Assembly (NCBI RefSeq): GCF_001039355.2
Contig: NW_019775907.1
Location: 90,781-154,780 of the forward strand
Direction of reading: 5' to 3'
DNA from: Lingula anatina
Taxonomy: Eukaryota; Brachiopoda; Lingulata; Lingulida; Lingulidae
DNA length: 64,000 nucleotides
Positions 41,101 through 56,100 of the stretch are shown in pieces. A program made the translations under genes and the position numbers. The number at the start of each line of letters is the position of its first letter. Within the stretch, counting starts at the first letter, position 1. The notes under the pieces are model-generated. The model did not search any database and was not told where the DNA came from. It was given only the letters and a program-made list of their open reading frames with translations.

Positions 41101-44100
41101 GACTCAGAGTCAGACAGTGAAAAGAAGACAGAGAAGGAAACCGCAGCGCCGCAAGTGGAGGAGCAGCAAGTACAGACACAGGTTAGTGAAAAAGAAGTAT
41201 GAGAAGAAAATTCATACCCTCTATAGACTGTTATTTCTAAATTTCTTTCTGTGATGGTGCTTTTTTTCCCAGGAATGTAAAAAAATATCCATACCTTTGA
41301 TTTGAATGTACTAACGTAGTTTTAATGTTCTTCTGGAGAGAATAATCTTTAAGAGCTTTGAGATAAAAGGTTAAATTTGACTTTTATGTCTCTCTGAGTT
41401 CTTTTTTCCTAATACCCTTTTGCCTAATAAAAAACATCCATTTTTATGCGATTTATAAATTTTTTAAGTGTTTGTTATATTACTTTACACCAATGGCAGT
41501 TGGTTTATAACACTTTGAGATTGAAGGGCAAATATCTTTTTGACAGAAGTCACAGTTCCAGTAATATTGTAAGGGGAAATGTATGGTACCTAACTTGATT
41601 GAAAACAAATGCCTAACTTGATTAAAAATGGTGCCTAACTTGATTGAAAATGGCTTCGCAATGAATGAACCCAATTAAATCTGAATGCAGCAAATCAGTA
41701 AGACTTTGTCTTTGTCCCAGGTACAACCAGTAGAGAATGGTCTGTCCAGTCCTCCTAGTACTGACACTTTCACTTCTGAGGATGAGAAACAGGTTTATTA
41801 TTATTATTATTTAAACTAAGCCTAGTAGGAACAAACAACTACATAAAAAATATTTAGTGTGATTTTCATCTTTAGACTGTTTATTTTGCTTTCAGTTGCA
41901 GAAAATATGTATTAGCATAAATAGATTATTTACAAAGACATATTCACATCTCTTTCTTCATCAACTTTAACTATGCAGATTGTTTGTTTTATATGGATTT
42001 TTTTTTTTTTTTTTTTGATTGCAACATAGAATGGATTGAATTCAATTTTTGTTTGATTAATAGTCAAATGTATGAATGTGATTTCAGAGAGAGAAAGATG
42101 CTGAAGTAACAAGAATCAAAAAAGAAAATATCAAGCGCAGGTCTGACTTTTTGGGACTTGAAAAAGATACAGTTGATTCTGGTAAGAGCTATCTGTAGGC
42201 TTAACTTTAAGTGTTCAAAGTATCTCTAATATCCAGCTTGCAAAATATTTTCATGATAACAATAATCTTCTTTATTTAATATGCAGAATGACAAATTAAG
42301 TTTTTTAGCAGTTATTAAACAAACAATATAAGTTAATTTTAAAGAAATTACTTTTTTTAGTTTTATTAATGAGCATATTTTTGAAATTTACACCCACTGG
42401 AAGGGTCTTGTTGATTTGCTAATTTTTGGCATCCTTGTTATGATTGAAAAGAAAGCTGACTTAATATGTATATTATCATATACCATTCATACTGTATTTT
42501 TATACTCATAATGACCAAATCTGTTTATTTGAAGTAACAACTGAATATTTAAACTTGTGAATAATTCAGTTTTTGAATGCCCAACATTGCAGGTGCTAAA
42601 CCCCTTACTAGTACATGGCCTCCCAAAATGGAGGTTAGCCAAACAATACAGCTCCAGAAACCTGCTCAAAATCCACCCCAGACCTCCCATGAGGTACAGG
42701 CCACAGTTGGAAAGGAATTCTCCTTCCAAGTTCAAGAGGACAAAAGTAAAGACATTGAGGCAAAAGAGCGAGAAATCATTGAAAATTTAGAGAGGGAGGA
42801 ACAGCTGAAGAATATTAACAAAAGTGCTAGTCTTCCTGCGCATGCTCGCGCAATGAGCATGGAACATTTAAGGTCTGTGGGGACCACTAGTAAGGAGATT
42901 GAAATAGAGAGCCGGGTTGCGAAAGACTTTGAGTCTGCTCTTCAGCAGCAACCTAGAAAAAGTGCTTCGTTGAATCGGCGCAGCTTCTTTAGCATAGATG
43001 AAGAAAGAAAGCGTATGGAGGAATGGGGTAAAGAACAGGAGAGGCGCAGACAGGTGAGCCAAAGTTTTCTTTTTTTCCTAATGGATAGATGCTTTATTAT
43101 TTGATTTGTTCTCTAAGAAAGTTTGAATCCTCATCTTTTTTTTTTTTTAAGAGAAAGATATTTTTTGTTTTCTGGTATCTGTCTTGTAGAGACAAAACTT
43201 TTCTTTTTTCTTCCATGCAACTCATTTGTGCCTTGAATATTTTGACACCTCCCAAAACTTGCAATCTTTACTTTTGGCATTCCCTTTCGTCTGCTTAAGT
43301 TTTATCAACTTCAAAATGTAGCAGGAAAATAAACACGGAAAATTAAAATACTTTTAAATGACATTTAAAAGAATAAAGAAACTTAGAGAAAAATTGAAAA
43401 AACATACATAAAATGATCTAAGTGAAGCTTTTGCTTTCAGCTAAATTGTCAAGGCAATACGAAATAGACAGCTTTTTATAGAAGTAGTTTTGCATTTTAC
43501 AGAATGGTGCATTACACTTGTGCATTTTGGACTAATTTTTCCATAGATTAACTGCATAACCAAATACGGAAATGTTAACTAAAGACACCCAGATGAATGG
43601 AAATAGTTTAATATGTATGCTGTAATTATATTGGTGTCCATGTGTGCAGTTTAATTGCATGTGATCGAAATTTCCTTTCAGAGTAAAAAATTCCTTCAAC
43701 ATTTACTAGTATATTGCACGATTTGCTAATTTTTGTTGTTATTTTATCAACAACATATCTACTTCAATAGTAGGACCAAAAACAAAATCACGGCACTGCA
43801 CATATAGCTGTTCCTCCCTACATCAATGATGCAAAAGAACTTGTGTCCTAACATAAGGGTATTAATTAGGGAAACTCAACTTCTCCGTCTTTCTGTCTTA
43901 GTATCATGTACAGGAGGGTTTATAATCAACATTCAACTTTTTAATGAACTTCCTTTCACACTGTACACAGTATATGTCCATTTTTCCTCAGCCTTCTCAT
44001 AGACCTTTCCTCCAGAAGGCAAACACTGTGGCTAGTTTGAAGGTAATTAACATTAACTTCATGTATGTAACTGTCATGGCGGCCATGTACTGTCATGGCG

Positions 44101-47100
44101 GTCATTGCTGGAGTGGTTATAACGGGGAAGCCCAGGTTTTGCAATGATAATTGTGTATTTAGTCGTAAGGTGTTTGCACGGACCCAGCGTTTGCTTCTTT
44201 GTACATATTAACCCCAAATATGTATCATTGTGCTTGCATTGCTTGCTGTAATATAACCACAGATGATGTAATTTTTTAGCACTTTAAAATATTACCTTTT
44301 GCAATGACGTGCTTAACCCTGCTGCTTATATTATGCTTTTATCCCTTTTCATTTTCCTGCCAAAACTTCAAATATCCTATGAAATCTGTTAGAATTATGG
44401 TAAAAGTGGATTTTTTTAGCCTGCAGGATTTTGGTATTTTTAACAATTGCATATTTACCTTAAACTGTTGTAAAGGTATTATGTAAGTTTGTACTGCTAA
44501 GAATAAATAGGTCATTGAGTCTGTCATGTTTTCAGGTTTTCTCGGGTAGCTTTTATGTTTTTTTTTGTTTGTTTGTTTGCAAATCATGTTATGCAGAATA
44601 TTTTCCAAAATATATGGATTTTTAAAGACTAAAGCTGGTGCTTCATTCATTGTATGACTTTTTAAAAGTAGCTTAGCTTGCCCTGCCTGTGTTTTTTATT
44701 TATGTTTGTTTAGATCAGTGGAAGCATGCCACTGCTTATATTTAGGATTATTTTGGTGTCTGTGATGAAAAAATTAAAGCTTTCAGCCCCCAAAAATTTC
44801 TGCTTTCTTTTGCCTTCTAAAGTGATTTCAATATTTCAAGGATTTTGTGTTATTCTGTTTGTCTTATTATTTGTCAATTGTTCATTAAAGTGTCTAGTGC
44901 TAGTCTGTACTAAAGGTATTTCAATTTTGCTCATTAACATAACTGATAAGTGCTGGATTTCATGATTGATCACATAAAACAAAAGTTTGAAATTTTGGAT
45001 TTTACATCAATATTTGCATATTTAGGAAATCCTGTGCCCCATATTTGCATCATGCATGTGTAATTTTGTCAAAATTTCTGATTATTTGAAAAGATTTTTG
45101 TTTCATTACTTGATCTAAATTATATATTGATCTATCATGCCAGTCCTCCATTGACTTTTAGGAACAATATGAACGTGAGCAGCAGCAGTTACAGGAACAG
45201 TACAAAAAAGACCAGCAGAGAGCACAGGAGCTGAAGATTAATCTGGTACAGCCTCAACAACAAAAACAACAGGTCAGTAAAGAAGGTTAAGTACCCCCCA
45301 ACCCACACCCCTTACAACCCCTCTCCCCATTATTTTAAGTGCTTCAGTAGGATCCTCTTAAATATAGAAAAGAATTTCTTTTCTCAGAAAAGAGGGGGGG
45401 GGGGAGAATACTTGAAAGAAGACTTGAAATGACCTGACCTTTGGCCACTGCATTATCTGCAGACAGAAATTAGGATTCTGGTATTTTATTTTAGAAAAGG
45501 AGGCAAGAAGCTACACAAATGTTATTTTATAACACTGTATAAATGCAAAATGACATTTCATTGTTACTTTATCTTTAGAAGTAGATTTTTATTCAATATT
45601 TAAGTACAGCGTAATTATTTAAGAACTGACAAAGAACTCTCCCAGGCACAATGGCAGTGTTAGATTTTTATCACATTAAAACTTATTGATGTCATGTAAG
45701 GTCTCTTACATCTTAGTAATCATGTTTGTGTCAGAAAAGGTGTGTCATTTTGCATCACCGTGACACCTGTAAGTGTCCCACGATGACATATGAGATGACT
45801 AGACCAGTTAAGGGAAAGGTTGTGAACAGCATGAAATAGGCACTCTGTTGCATGTTAATGATAATATGAAAAATGCACACCATGGCTTGGTTTTGAATAG
45901 ACAACAAAAATACATGTAAGGGCTTGGTATATCTACTCATAAGTGTCATTTTCCTGGAAATGACAAATTTGTTGGGGCATGATCCTGTAAATTGTTAAAG
46001 TTGCTGAGGCATGATCTTGAACTTGATAGTTTATATCAAAGCATGTTTTGGAGGTTATACTTTCGGCACAGGGCAAGGTTTTAAATTAATAATATTCAAT
46101 AGTATTTATTTATATTACACAAACTCTTGGGATCAAAAAGCTGATTTTTTCTTCCTCATTAATGAAGTCCTATCATTTAAAATGTGCCATAAGTATTGCC
46201 ATCATTAAGTAAAAAGAACAGTTAGCATACAGAGTAAGTGATAGGAGGAATTAAGACTTCAAGGGAAATTTCAAGTGATAAGATTACATTTTAGGAGTAT
46301 AGTCCCATAGACTCAGTGTAAGATAACAATGAAAAGTCATTGACATGTTTAATAAATAAAGAAGAAATAGCTCACCATTACCCATAATTCAAATTAAAGA
46401 AGAGCTGTCTATTTTGCCACTAGGCTTAACCTCGGCCATCTTAATTATTTTGTATAGAAGATCCACACTAAAAGCTCATTATTTATTCATATATTTGATA
46501 TACAATACCAATGGCATGTACTATATAAAGGTAACATGGCATTGGTATGTTATTACAAAAATTAATGTACTGTTTTGGGAGTGGAGATATTTAGTTTATG
46601 TAAATGCAGACATCACCAACAGTTTGTTCTTGACATATGGGCAAAAACATGTGCTGCATGAAATAGGTGTGCACTTGGATTTTCTATATATATTTATATA
46701 TGTATATTATGTAAAAGGGAAGGTGTATGATACACAAAATGTATATGGAAAAAGTTACAGATGGGAACATGTATATGGACTGAGGAAAGCTGGTGTATGG
46801 ACACATCTATAAAAAGAGCACTCTGCATCCTGGCCAGGTGTTTGAACCAGACAGGGAGTGGACATCCTATGACACTACTTGAACGCGGCAGTGCATGATC
46901 AACTGTAACAGGTTTTTCTCTTCTTGACCAGTTAAAATGGACGCCATACAAACCCTGCATGTAAAAATGTATATAGAGGTTACATTTCGTATGGGATATT
47001 CTATGGGTAATTCTCAGGAGTGTGATAAATTGGAATTTTGCATGCTGACCTCCATGTTGGATATTATTGGCTGATGGCTGTAGAGACAGTGGTATTGCTT

Positions 47101-50100
47101 GTGTAATGGCATGGGTCGGCACTGTATACAACATGGCAGGAACACTGAGAATCTTGTCGCCTTTGGATAATTGCAATTGTTGTTGTCAGTACATATTGCT
47201 CTTTGGAATCAACAGGTCAATTTGAAAGGACTTCACCGACAAATGAGTGCCATTGAGGAGGAGGAAGCACCAGTCTCTTACGATGGTCCAGCAGAAGATA
47301 ATTTTATCTTCAAGAAGGATGTGAATCTTCACCTTGATTTTTTGTGTCTTAATTGCACCAAATATGTCAAAACTCATTCCAAGCTGAATTTCAAGATTGC
47401 TTCTGTGAATGAGTCCACTACAGAAGACATTTCATTGGATTCCAACTGTGATGTGTGCAGAAATGCAGGAGATGTATCTTCTCATGGCACTGGCAATAAG
47501 AGTATTTGTGGCAGTCACCACAATTCAAACCCTGTTGCCAGTTGTTGTGAAGACGTCCAGATTTCGTGTGATCAGGGTCTCCTTATCCTAGAGAGCAATG
47601 CTATTCAATTCCCTCACGGTGCTATGGTGGAACCCAAAGTAAAGGTTGTTCTTGTGGAAATTGAGGATGTAAATCAGCGTCCAGGCACTCCAGGACCTGG
47701 TCTGGTGGACATTCTCTCTCCTAATGCAGCCGCTGGTAAATCAAACAATCCAAGCCAAGTCAGTGTCTTCTCTTCTGATGTTAATCCATCTCAACCCCTA
47801 GAAGTCCTCATCAATGGCAGTGTAGTAAGTAGGAATACAATATTCAGTACTACCCCTGTAGAAAAAATTCATAATGAAACCAAAGATGGCAATGGCCATG
47901 AAATGGGTAAACCAGCAAAAGATGGCACCCATGAAGGCCTGCATCATCTTGACGATTTGCAAAATGATTTAGTAACCAATGAAAAAGAAATTGAAGGTAA
48001 AGATGTGTGCAACCTCCAAATGGCCCATTTTGAAGGGGCATCCAGAGGGACGTGGTTCCCCATCATGAATAAAGAAACTGGAGAAAGATGCACCATGTCT
48101 TATAAAGAACCAGGGCTTGCTATGGCCCTGCCTGAATGGAATCCTATAGAATTATATTCCCCACCCTCTGAAAACCCCAAACAAAATGGCGTCCTGGCTG
48201 AATGTAACCCTGATGAAGGGAACTTACTGCTCACTTTTACCCCAGACTTGATTTCATCTCATACCTGCAGCCCATACACAGTCCAAGATGACCAGCAGGA
48301 TGATGACAGGGAAAGTTTCCAAAATTCTGCGACATTTTCCACAGACCCATCGTTTGCAGATGGCTTGGAGGACAGTAGTATTTTTCATAGTGAGGGAAAT
48401 GGTCTGAGTGATGATGAAGGTGAAGATGATAATGGTATTGATGATTATATGATGGGGTTTCTCCTAAGTAAAAATTCTAGATTATTTTCCTCAGCTGGAC
48501 TGCCAAAATCCAGTGATTTGGTTGATGATTTAAAAGGTCAGGTTGTGAAAGATGATGTTGACAAACTGGATGAAAATGTACAGAAGCCCAGTAGGAGAAA
48601 AGCCCAAGATACCACCAATGAATTTTGCATGAAAGATTTTGATGAAAAGAAATTCGGTGAATCTAATGGTACTGGACCTCACAAAAACTCCCTCCTACCT
48701 TCAAAAGAAAAATCCCTAAGAGAAAAGAAACAAACAAATGGAAACTTATATGATGCAAAAGAAACCAGAAATAAAGCAAAACCTTGTGAACAGTCATTCA
48801 TTTTCTCTTCTAAAATTATGGAAAATGATCCAAATATTGACCTTGAGAAAGAGAGTAAATATAGCAGTGCAGATAATTTGACAAAAGATGTGTTGTCTGC
48901 TAGTTTAGAAAATGATTTCCAGGAGTGTGATATCCTACCTGGGTGTAGGTCATCTCAAAGACTTTTATCACATGGTGAAATAGATGAAATAGATGGCTCA
49001 TTAGACATGGAAACACATCACGATGTTCTTGGAGAAAATAATCAAAGCAAAGCTAAGAAGATGGTGAAGCTGATTAAGACCCAGAGCGATCCTCTTTTGA
49101 CCAGCAAATTCTCTACCTGCATCCTTGAGTTAAAGAAAGAGCAGAGAATTCCAAAGAAAAAACACAAAGACAGCATTACAGAAGTGCACGAACATCGAAA
49201 TTTGCTGCGTAACATACTTGAGAGAGAAAAAGCTGAACTTCAGCAAAATGAAGAGCTTGAAAATTTGAAAGGAAATATTGTTCCTGGTAGTACTGAGAAG
49301 TACATTCAGTACTCTAAAGTTCAGAAATATCTGGATGAAGAGGAAAGGCATAAAGTTCAGTGCAAAAAAGAGAACCAAAAGAAAAAGACTAATGAACAAA
49401 AAAATAATAATCAAAATGCAGTTGCCCCAATTGCTTCAGACCACCATAGAATGGTTTCTAAAAACCCTTCTCCTGGTAAAGATAACAAAATAAGTATCGA
49501 AAATAAATCCATAGATGAAAGGCGGGCTCAGCAGGAAAAATCTTTGAAATTTTCGTCCAGATGTGCGCCTCGATCCTGGAATGATTTCCTCAAGCACTGT
49601 GTGCCTGGGAGTGTGACTAAAACTGAGAACGGCAACAGCAAGTTCCATATTTCGACACAACATTTCAAGAAAACATCCTTTCCTCAACAACATGGAAAGC
49701 ACAATGGTTGTCATACCCCGGGCAGCACACCTAACACATTCTCTGAAGCAACCCCATTGGAAAATTGTCATGGAGCTCAAAACGGTGGTATTTCAGAGGT
49801 CGGTGTCGATTCTGAAATTGACAAGGAAGTACAGCAGATCATTTTAGGCAGAGAGAAGGTACTGTTTGAATTTTAGTCTCAGCATGTGGAGAAGTTTGTG
49901 GAATTGCATGCCCAAGATTGAAATTCAATTTAAAAACATTTGCAAAATAAAAATAGTGACCGTGTTGATGGATTATGAAGATTAACAGGGTTTTATCTAG
50001 GTAATTATTATGAAATCTATATAAAATGATGTGTATGCATGAAGGAATATGTCATGGTTGTGATATCTGCTGAGAATATTATCTAGATAAATATTATAAT

Positions 50101-53100
50101 TTAATTATTTCAATAAGAGTCTGGTCTATTAATGATGTTTTGTTTTTGGTGAATTGTTGACTTTTTTCTTGGCTCTATAAAGTGAACTTGATGGCTGGTT
50201 CTTTTGTCTCTTTTAATTTTCTTTGCTTGCATTTTTTTGTTTTCTTTGAATACAACATTTCATTTACACCTAAACATTTTATTTTTGACAATTTATGCAT
50301 TTATAAAGAAGAAAGAAACCTTTTTGGTCAGTAGCAAGTTAGAATAAATTAGCACAGAGCTTGGATGTTGTTGCAGGTAATATTCATGTATTATTGAACT
50401 CTGTGCCTGAACAGAGAGCACCGGGACACATAGCTTGGAAACTGGTTTCTTTTATGCAAGCTGACAGTTATGACACAAGATGTGACTTTAATTATTACAC
50501 GATGCTTGTCTTCATACCTTGCATCCTGCTGCAGGTTATATATAAGATGAGTAACAAAGGGTTTAGTGTATAGCACTGGTGATCTTTAAATATTGTAGGT
50601 GTGAAACAGGGTCAGGTAGAGGGTTTGTTTTTATTGAAAATTTTGATCTCCTGTAAGATAAATGTGAAGGTGGCTGGATTTTGCTAGTGAGGGCATTAAA
50701 TGCCGGAACATTTATTCTCTGCTTAATCTTGATTGTTTATAATTAAATGTTTGTTTTAAAGCTCAAAAGCTGAACATTCTGTCATGGATGTGTATTGCTA
50801 TTCTTAAGTCTGAATTTAATTTTTCAGGAGAAAAAGTCTACTCCATTGAGTGTAGAAGCAAAGCCACCTCAACAAACTAGGTAAGTTTTTTTTTCTTTTA
50901 ATCTCAACGTAAAGGTGATGGGCTACAGAGACTACTATCAGAGAGTAAAGACACTTAACCAAAGCAACTTCTTACATATTATATATGGATCATTTTGCAG
51001 TGATTTGAATAAAATTCACCTCTTGGAAGTTTTAAGGTTGCCAAGTAAAACAATGACTTTGGCACGAATATGATTAACAAACTGTAAGTTCACTTTCAAA
51101 GAAAAGATTGGTCCTCCATAAATTATTTCAATAAATCTGACTCAGAAATAAATTGAAATATTTATGAAAAATTTGCTGAGTCATTAATTATATGCTTCGT
51201 ATAATTAAATGCTGGTATGAGACAAGATTGAGAATAAGGGTGGATAAACTCTGTGAAAACCAGATGAACTTTGTTTGGGAAAAGTCCATTATTCAAAAAA
51301 AAAAAAAAAAAGATCATCCAAGCAGTATTCCAGTCCAGCAGCTTATTCAGTATGAAAGGTGTTTAATGTCAGAGACTGAGAAGATTGAGAAGGATTTTGT
51401 GACCATGTTGCCTCACTGTGTTCTTTGTTTTTACAGTAATTTTGCTCCGTACCAGTGGACTATTAGAGCACAACAGCAGCAGCCTGTAGAATCTGAGAAG
51501 GACAGAAATCTCAAAGGTAACTAATTAAGGAATATAATTGAATGGAACAATGGAAGTTACTTCATAATGAACAAAGATCCAAGGACCTGAGATTTGGCTC
51601 AACATTCAATTCGGCCAACATTCAATTTTTGACTATGATATATACAAAAAGGTTGCAAACACTCTTCATGGTACCTCAATGAATGTCGGAATATGCTTGG
51701 TAACATGTTATTTGTGATGTTGCTGCAGAGATGGACATAAATTTACATAATTAACTGCTAACTTTTATTTGAAGAATAAATTTTAGTTTGGTCAGTTCAA
51801 CAAAAATTAATTCTACTCTTTAGTGTTTACAATATTGACTTTCTCTGTTCAGATTTGATAAGCTTGTTTCAATCTTACAGAAGAAGAAGAAAAGAGAAAA
51901 GTGCAAGAAGAACAAGAAAGATTAGACAGAGAGCTGAAGGAGAGACAAAAGGAAGAAGAAGAAGAAAAAATGCGTCTGTACAACTTGGAAAACCAGCGGC
52001 GTGAAGAAGAGAGACGTCAAGAAGAAATGGAAAGAAAGAAACAAGAAGAGCTTGAAATTCAGAAATTGAAAGATAGAGAAGATCAACTGAAAATGATGGA
52101 AGTAAGTTTCACATTGAGAAAATTTAACTATCTGAATTATGATCCAAAACGTTGAAGAATAGGATTGAAATTTGATGATTTGTTAATGAGAAAAGCTAAA
52201 AATTTAAATATTGTTGAATAAGTGGGATTTAAATTTGATGATTTGCTTGAAAATAGCTTATGTTTTATCATATTTTTAAAGGAACGTTTAAGACAAGAGC
52301 AAGAAAAGCTGAGAATGGAAGCAGAGAGGTTACGCAGGGAGAAGTCAGACAGACAAAAACAATGGGACGAACAAGAGGAAGATCAAACGACACAGGAACA
52401 AGAACCTGTACAAAGACCACAGCAGCCCAAGTTAGCATCAGCAGCTCCGTGGCAGGAACCACCGAAAAAGTTCAGTCCAGTCTCCTTCAAAAAGGATTCT
52501 TATGTGAACTATCCCAAGCCATTTTCACGAAGTCCTGACCACCAAGAGGTTCACAGGTCCAGCTGGGAGCAACCTGCCCCAAACTTTTTAGACAACAGAG
52601 GTAAACATCTCATGACAATATAAACTTTCACCAATTCAGAATATTTTAATTTCAGTTGAGAGAACCTAGTGGAAAAATGCCTTTCCCCAATACAATTGAT
52701 AAAGAACATAAATATATTAAATGCCTTGGAAGAAGCCCTTATTGAGATTATAAAGTATTGATTTATTGTTGCTTTAAGACAGGCATCCATGTGCATTTTT
52801 TTAGATGTGTTAGTTAAAACATGATGTGTGTCATACTCCAAAAGATAAAGAAAATAATGCAGAAGGTTAAAAATAATGTTTATCAGTTTCCTGTAACTTT
52901 ATTGTATAATTGAAGAAAACAAGAGTGAACTTGTTTCTTTCATATTCAGGTCCATTTGAGAGAAACCAAGGTCATCCAGAAGAGCCAATAGAAGAGAAGC
53001 CCGTTGCCAGGGTGATGACTCCCCCACAGAAACACCAAGCAGCTGTGATAAGCCCAGAGCAGCGTCTGCATCAGTTGGTTCACACTGAAGATAATGAGGA

Positions 53101-56100
53101 GGTCCCTCAGCCCAAGACATTCAGCCAGCAACTTCAGCAGCCAAAACCAAGTAAACTGGAGCCAGTGATGACCAGAGAAGATGTGCTGAAAATGTCAAGA
53201 AATCCCGCTCCTACATGGAGGCCTTCACAACCAGAGCAGACGACAGTAGAGGGCGTTCATAAGCCTGTGGCTGTGAAGTCTCAAGATGAGGATCCAAAGA
53301 AGAACAGGCCTAACATAAATGCTGTGCCTAAGACTCGATTGCTTAAAAGTGATGGTTGGATTTTGTCAGAGGATGAGAGACAGAAAAAACAGAAACGCAG
53401 GTCAGAGATTATGCGTAAACAAGGGTTTAACCCACAGGAACACTGGGTTGTGCAAGAGGCAGAAAGACGAAGACTAGCAGAACAAAATGAGCGTGAGAGA
53501 CTGCAAAAGCTCCAAAGTCGCCACTCTGCTCAAGGGCCATCTAATGCAGCACACAATAAAATCGATCAGGAACCATTTCAAACACGCGATGACTCTCAGA
53601 AAAACTGGAATTCACTTCACTCTGAGCAACCACAACCTAAGAGAGACGCCTCTCCTCCATTAAAACCCATACCTGATAGTATCAAGCAGTCTCTTATGGA
53701 TAGGGTCAGTTCAACAGAGAGAATCTCTCCCCCTCGAAGTCCGACACGCCCCACCCCACAGCCAGCTCATCATCATCTTCAACAGCCAGAGACTTCGCAG
53801 ACATTCAGGAGTCCTCTCATCCAGATCCAGCCTCAGCAGTCGAAGCCAGCATACCAGCAGCAGAGGTGGGACAGCCAAGACGCTCCCTCCATCACATCAG
53901 GACCACAGCCAATGAGCTCCAGACAGCCACCCACCCCTGAGAAAGAACCCCCACCCCCACCTGCCAAACCCCCCAGGTCTGCCCCTGGGAAAGAATCCAG
54001 AAAGGAGCCAGTTGACCCGTCTGTTTTATCAGTCAGCGGGAAACAGAAGTGTTCTCACTGCAACAAGGAACTAGGTAAGATACATATAAAGTTTTATCTG
54101 TATGTATTTTTATTTTTGTTTTTATTATGTATTTAATTTTCATTTTATTGGATTAGAGAAATGTGTATTGCAGACAATAATTTGACATTTTGTGGTTTTA
54201 ATTTATTGTAAGTGTTAAAAACAGGGTAGATGGAGAGAGTTCTTATTTCATTTGGGCTGGCTGGGTAAAATTGGGATTTTTTTATCATTCATGGCATAGA
54301 AATATATGTTCAGTGTAGAACTATGATCAGAGGTTTGACATAAATATAAATTACATGTGCAAATTTATTCTGGAAAGGCTATGCATGATATGCATGTAAA
54401 ATATTTACTTGAAAGATAACAAGATCAAAAGCACATACTGTGGCCCAGATATTTCTGCATGATGAGAAGAAAAAAACGTACATGTCTGCTTTAGTAAACT
54501 ATTTTATGTTTTAAGAATGAATGGCCATATTCATTTGGTTTTAGCAAATGTTTTATGCTGAGGAGTTAGGCAGTTGATTGCACCCCTCATAGCTATTTTA
54601 TCCAGCTGTGTTCCCACGTGAGACTTTTTGTGATAAAGCCTTATACTGGGGATTACAAAAGGGATAATAAAGCAAGGAGTTGTAATCAAATCACCTACTA
54701 CCTGAAATTAAGGACTTTTTTTATTAAAACCAAATGAATGTTGCCTATGTCGTCTGCTCTATGTTGCATGGTGGCCATGTGCCATCAGCGTCACAGCAAA
54801 AGCTGCTGGCTTGACTATGTTGCTCTCTTTCTCTCTCTGATATATTGAAAAATGAGACTCATAATTTTTGGAAAAAGATTTGGAAATATTTATGGGATGT
54901 TTGCAAACAGCCCAATTTTGGCATCTATGTATGATAAATTGGAAAGAATAGAAGTAGTATTGTTTTAGAAGTAGTATTGTTCTGAAGGACAGTTGTGAGA
55001 AAAAAAAGGAATTGATGTGTTATTGAAAAGCAAACTGTATGATTAATCAAAGGTACATTGATTTTATGTTAATTTAGTTTTTTATTTAACTTGCATTTGA
55101 TTTAGTTAAATTCTTTCATTTTATTGAAATTTTTCACATGAGCTTTACAAAGTGGTGTGGCAGGATTTGAGGAAATTCTCACAACACCAAATTTTGAGTG
55201 AGAGAATCAAAAAGTGAAGTGAGAGAGAAATAGAACTGATTGTAAGACTATTTCTTTCATTTGCACGCTTGGAGTCTTCTTTAATTTCTCTATGTGGCCA
55301 TTTGCTAATGGCATGACTTTCTCCGCCATTGCTTCAGGACGGGGTGCCGCCATGGTGATAGAGTCCCTCAACTTGTTCTACCACGTACAGTGTTTCCGCT
55401 GCTGTGTATGCCACGCGGCACTGGGTAACGGGTCCACGGGTGCCGATGTAAGAGTGCGAGTTTCCAAGCTACATTGTAAAAATTGCTACAGCAACGACGA
55501 AGGTATCTCTTTTTTGGGGACGTTTTGAAGTCCGTCTCCTCCTTAGCGCCCAGGCCTTATACTACGTGGGGTGGAAGGTGACTAATTATAACATTTATGA
55601 TATCTGCACGCCACTAACAACTTACAGATCTGACACAATGGATGACAGCTTGCCTATGCACATCTTTTTGTATCCTCAGCTCTAATGCTACGTGCACTGA
55701 CTGTTTTGCTTTGACGAGCATTACTGGGATAATCTTAATCACCCTTTTTTATTTTGATTTATTTTTTTGTCTTTTTTTAATTAACAAAATTATGTGATAA
55801 TAATTAAATTTGGAATTAAGGTGTAATTATGCTAAAAGCATGTTTAAGTATAACCATTCCTATCTTGTATAACACTGCATGTGGTGTAGTTTATGTGATA
55901 GAAAATTAACTGATTGGTGGGGTGGTATCATTTTGGGAGTGTTAAATCTGGTGTTTAGTTACAATGAAATTTGAAAAAGGAGGAATGTGTAAGATGTTTT
56001 TACTTAACATGTTTTTTAGGACTTAAAACAATAATGGTGATTTAACAAAAAAGTAAATAAAGGTTTATTTTGGAGATCACACAAAATAACAAAGAAAAAG

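Noticed and set aside
46414-46812. 132-codon open frame in intron 13
   Set aside because: Very Tyr/Ile/Val-rich from AT-rich sequence, no compatible splice sites and no family similarity.
50361-50573. 70-codon open frame in intron 14
   Set aside because: No convincing acceptor and donor in phase with exons 14 and 15, and no recognisable sequence.
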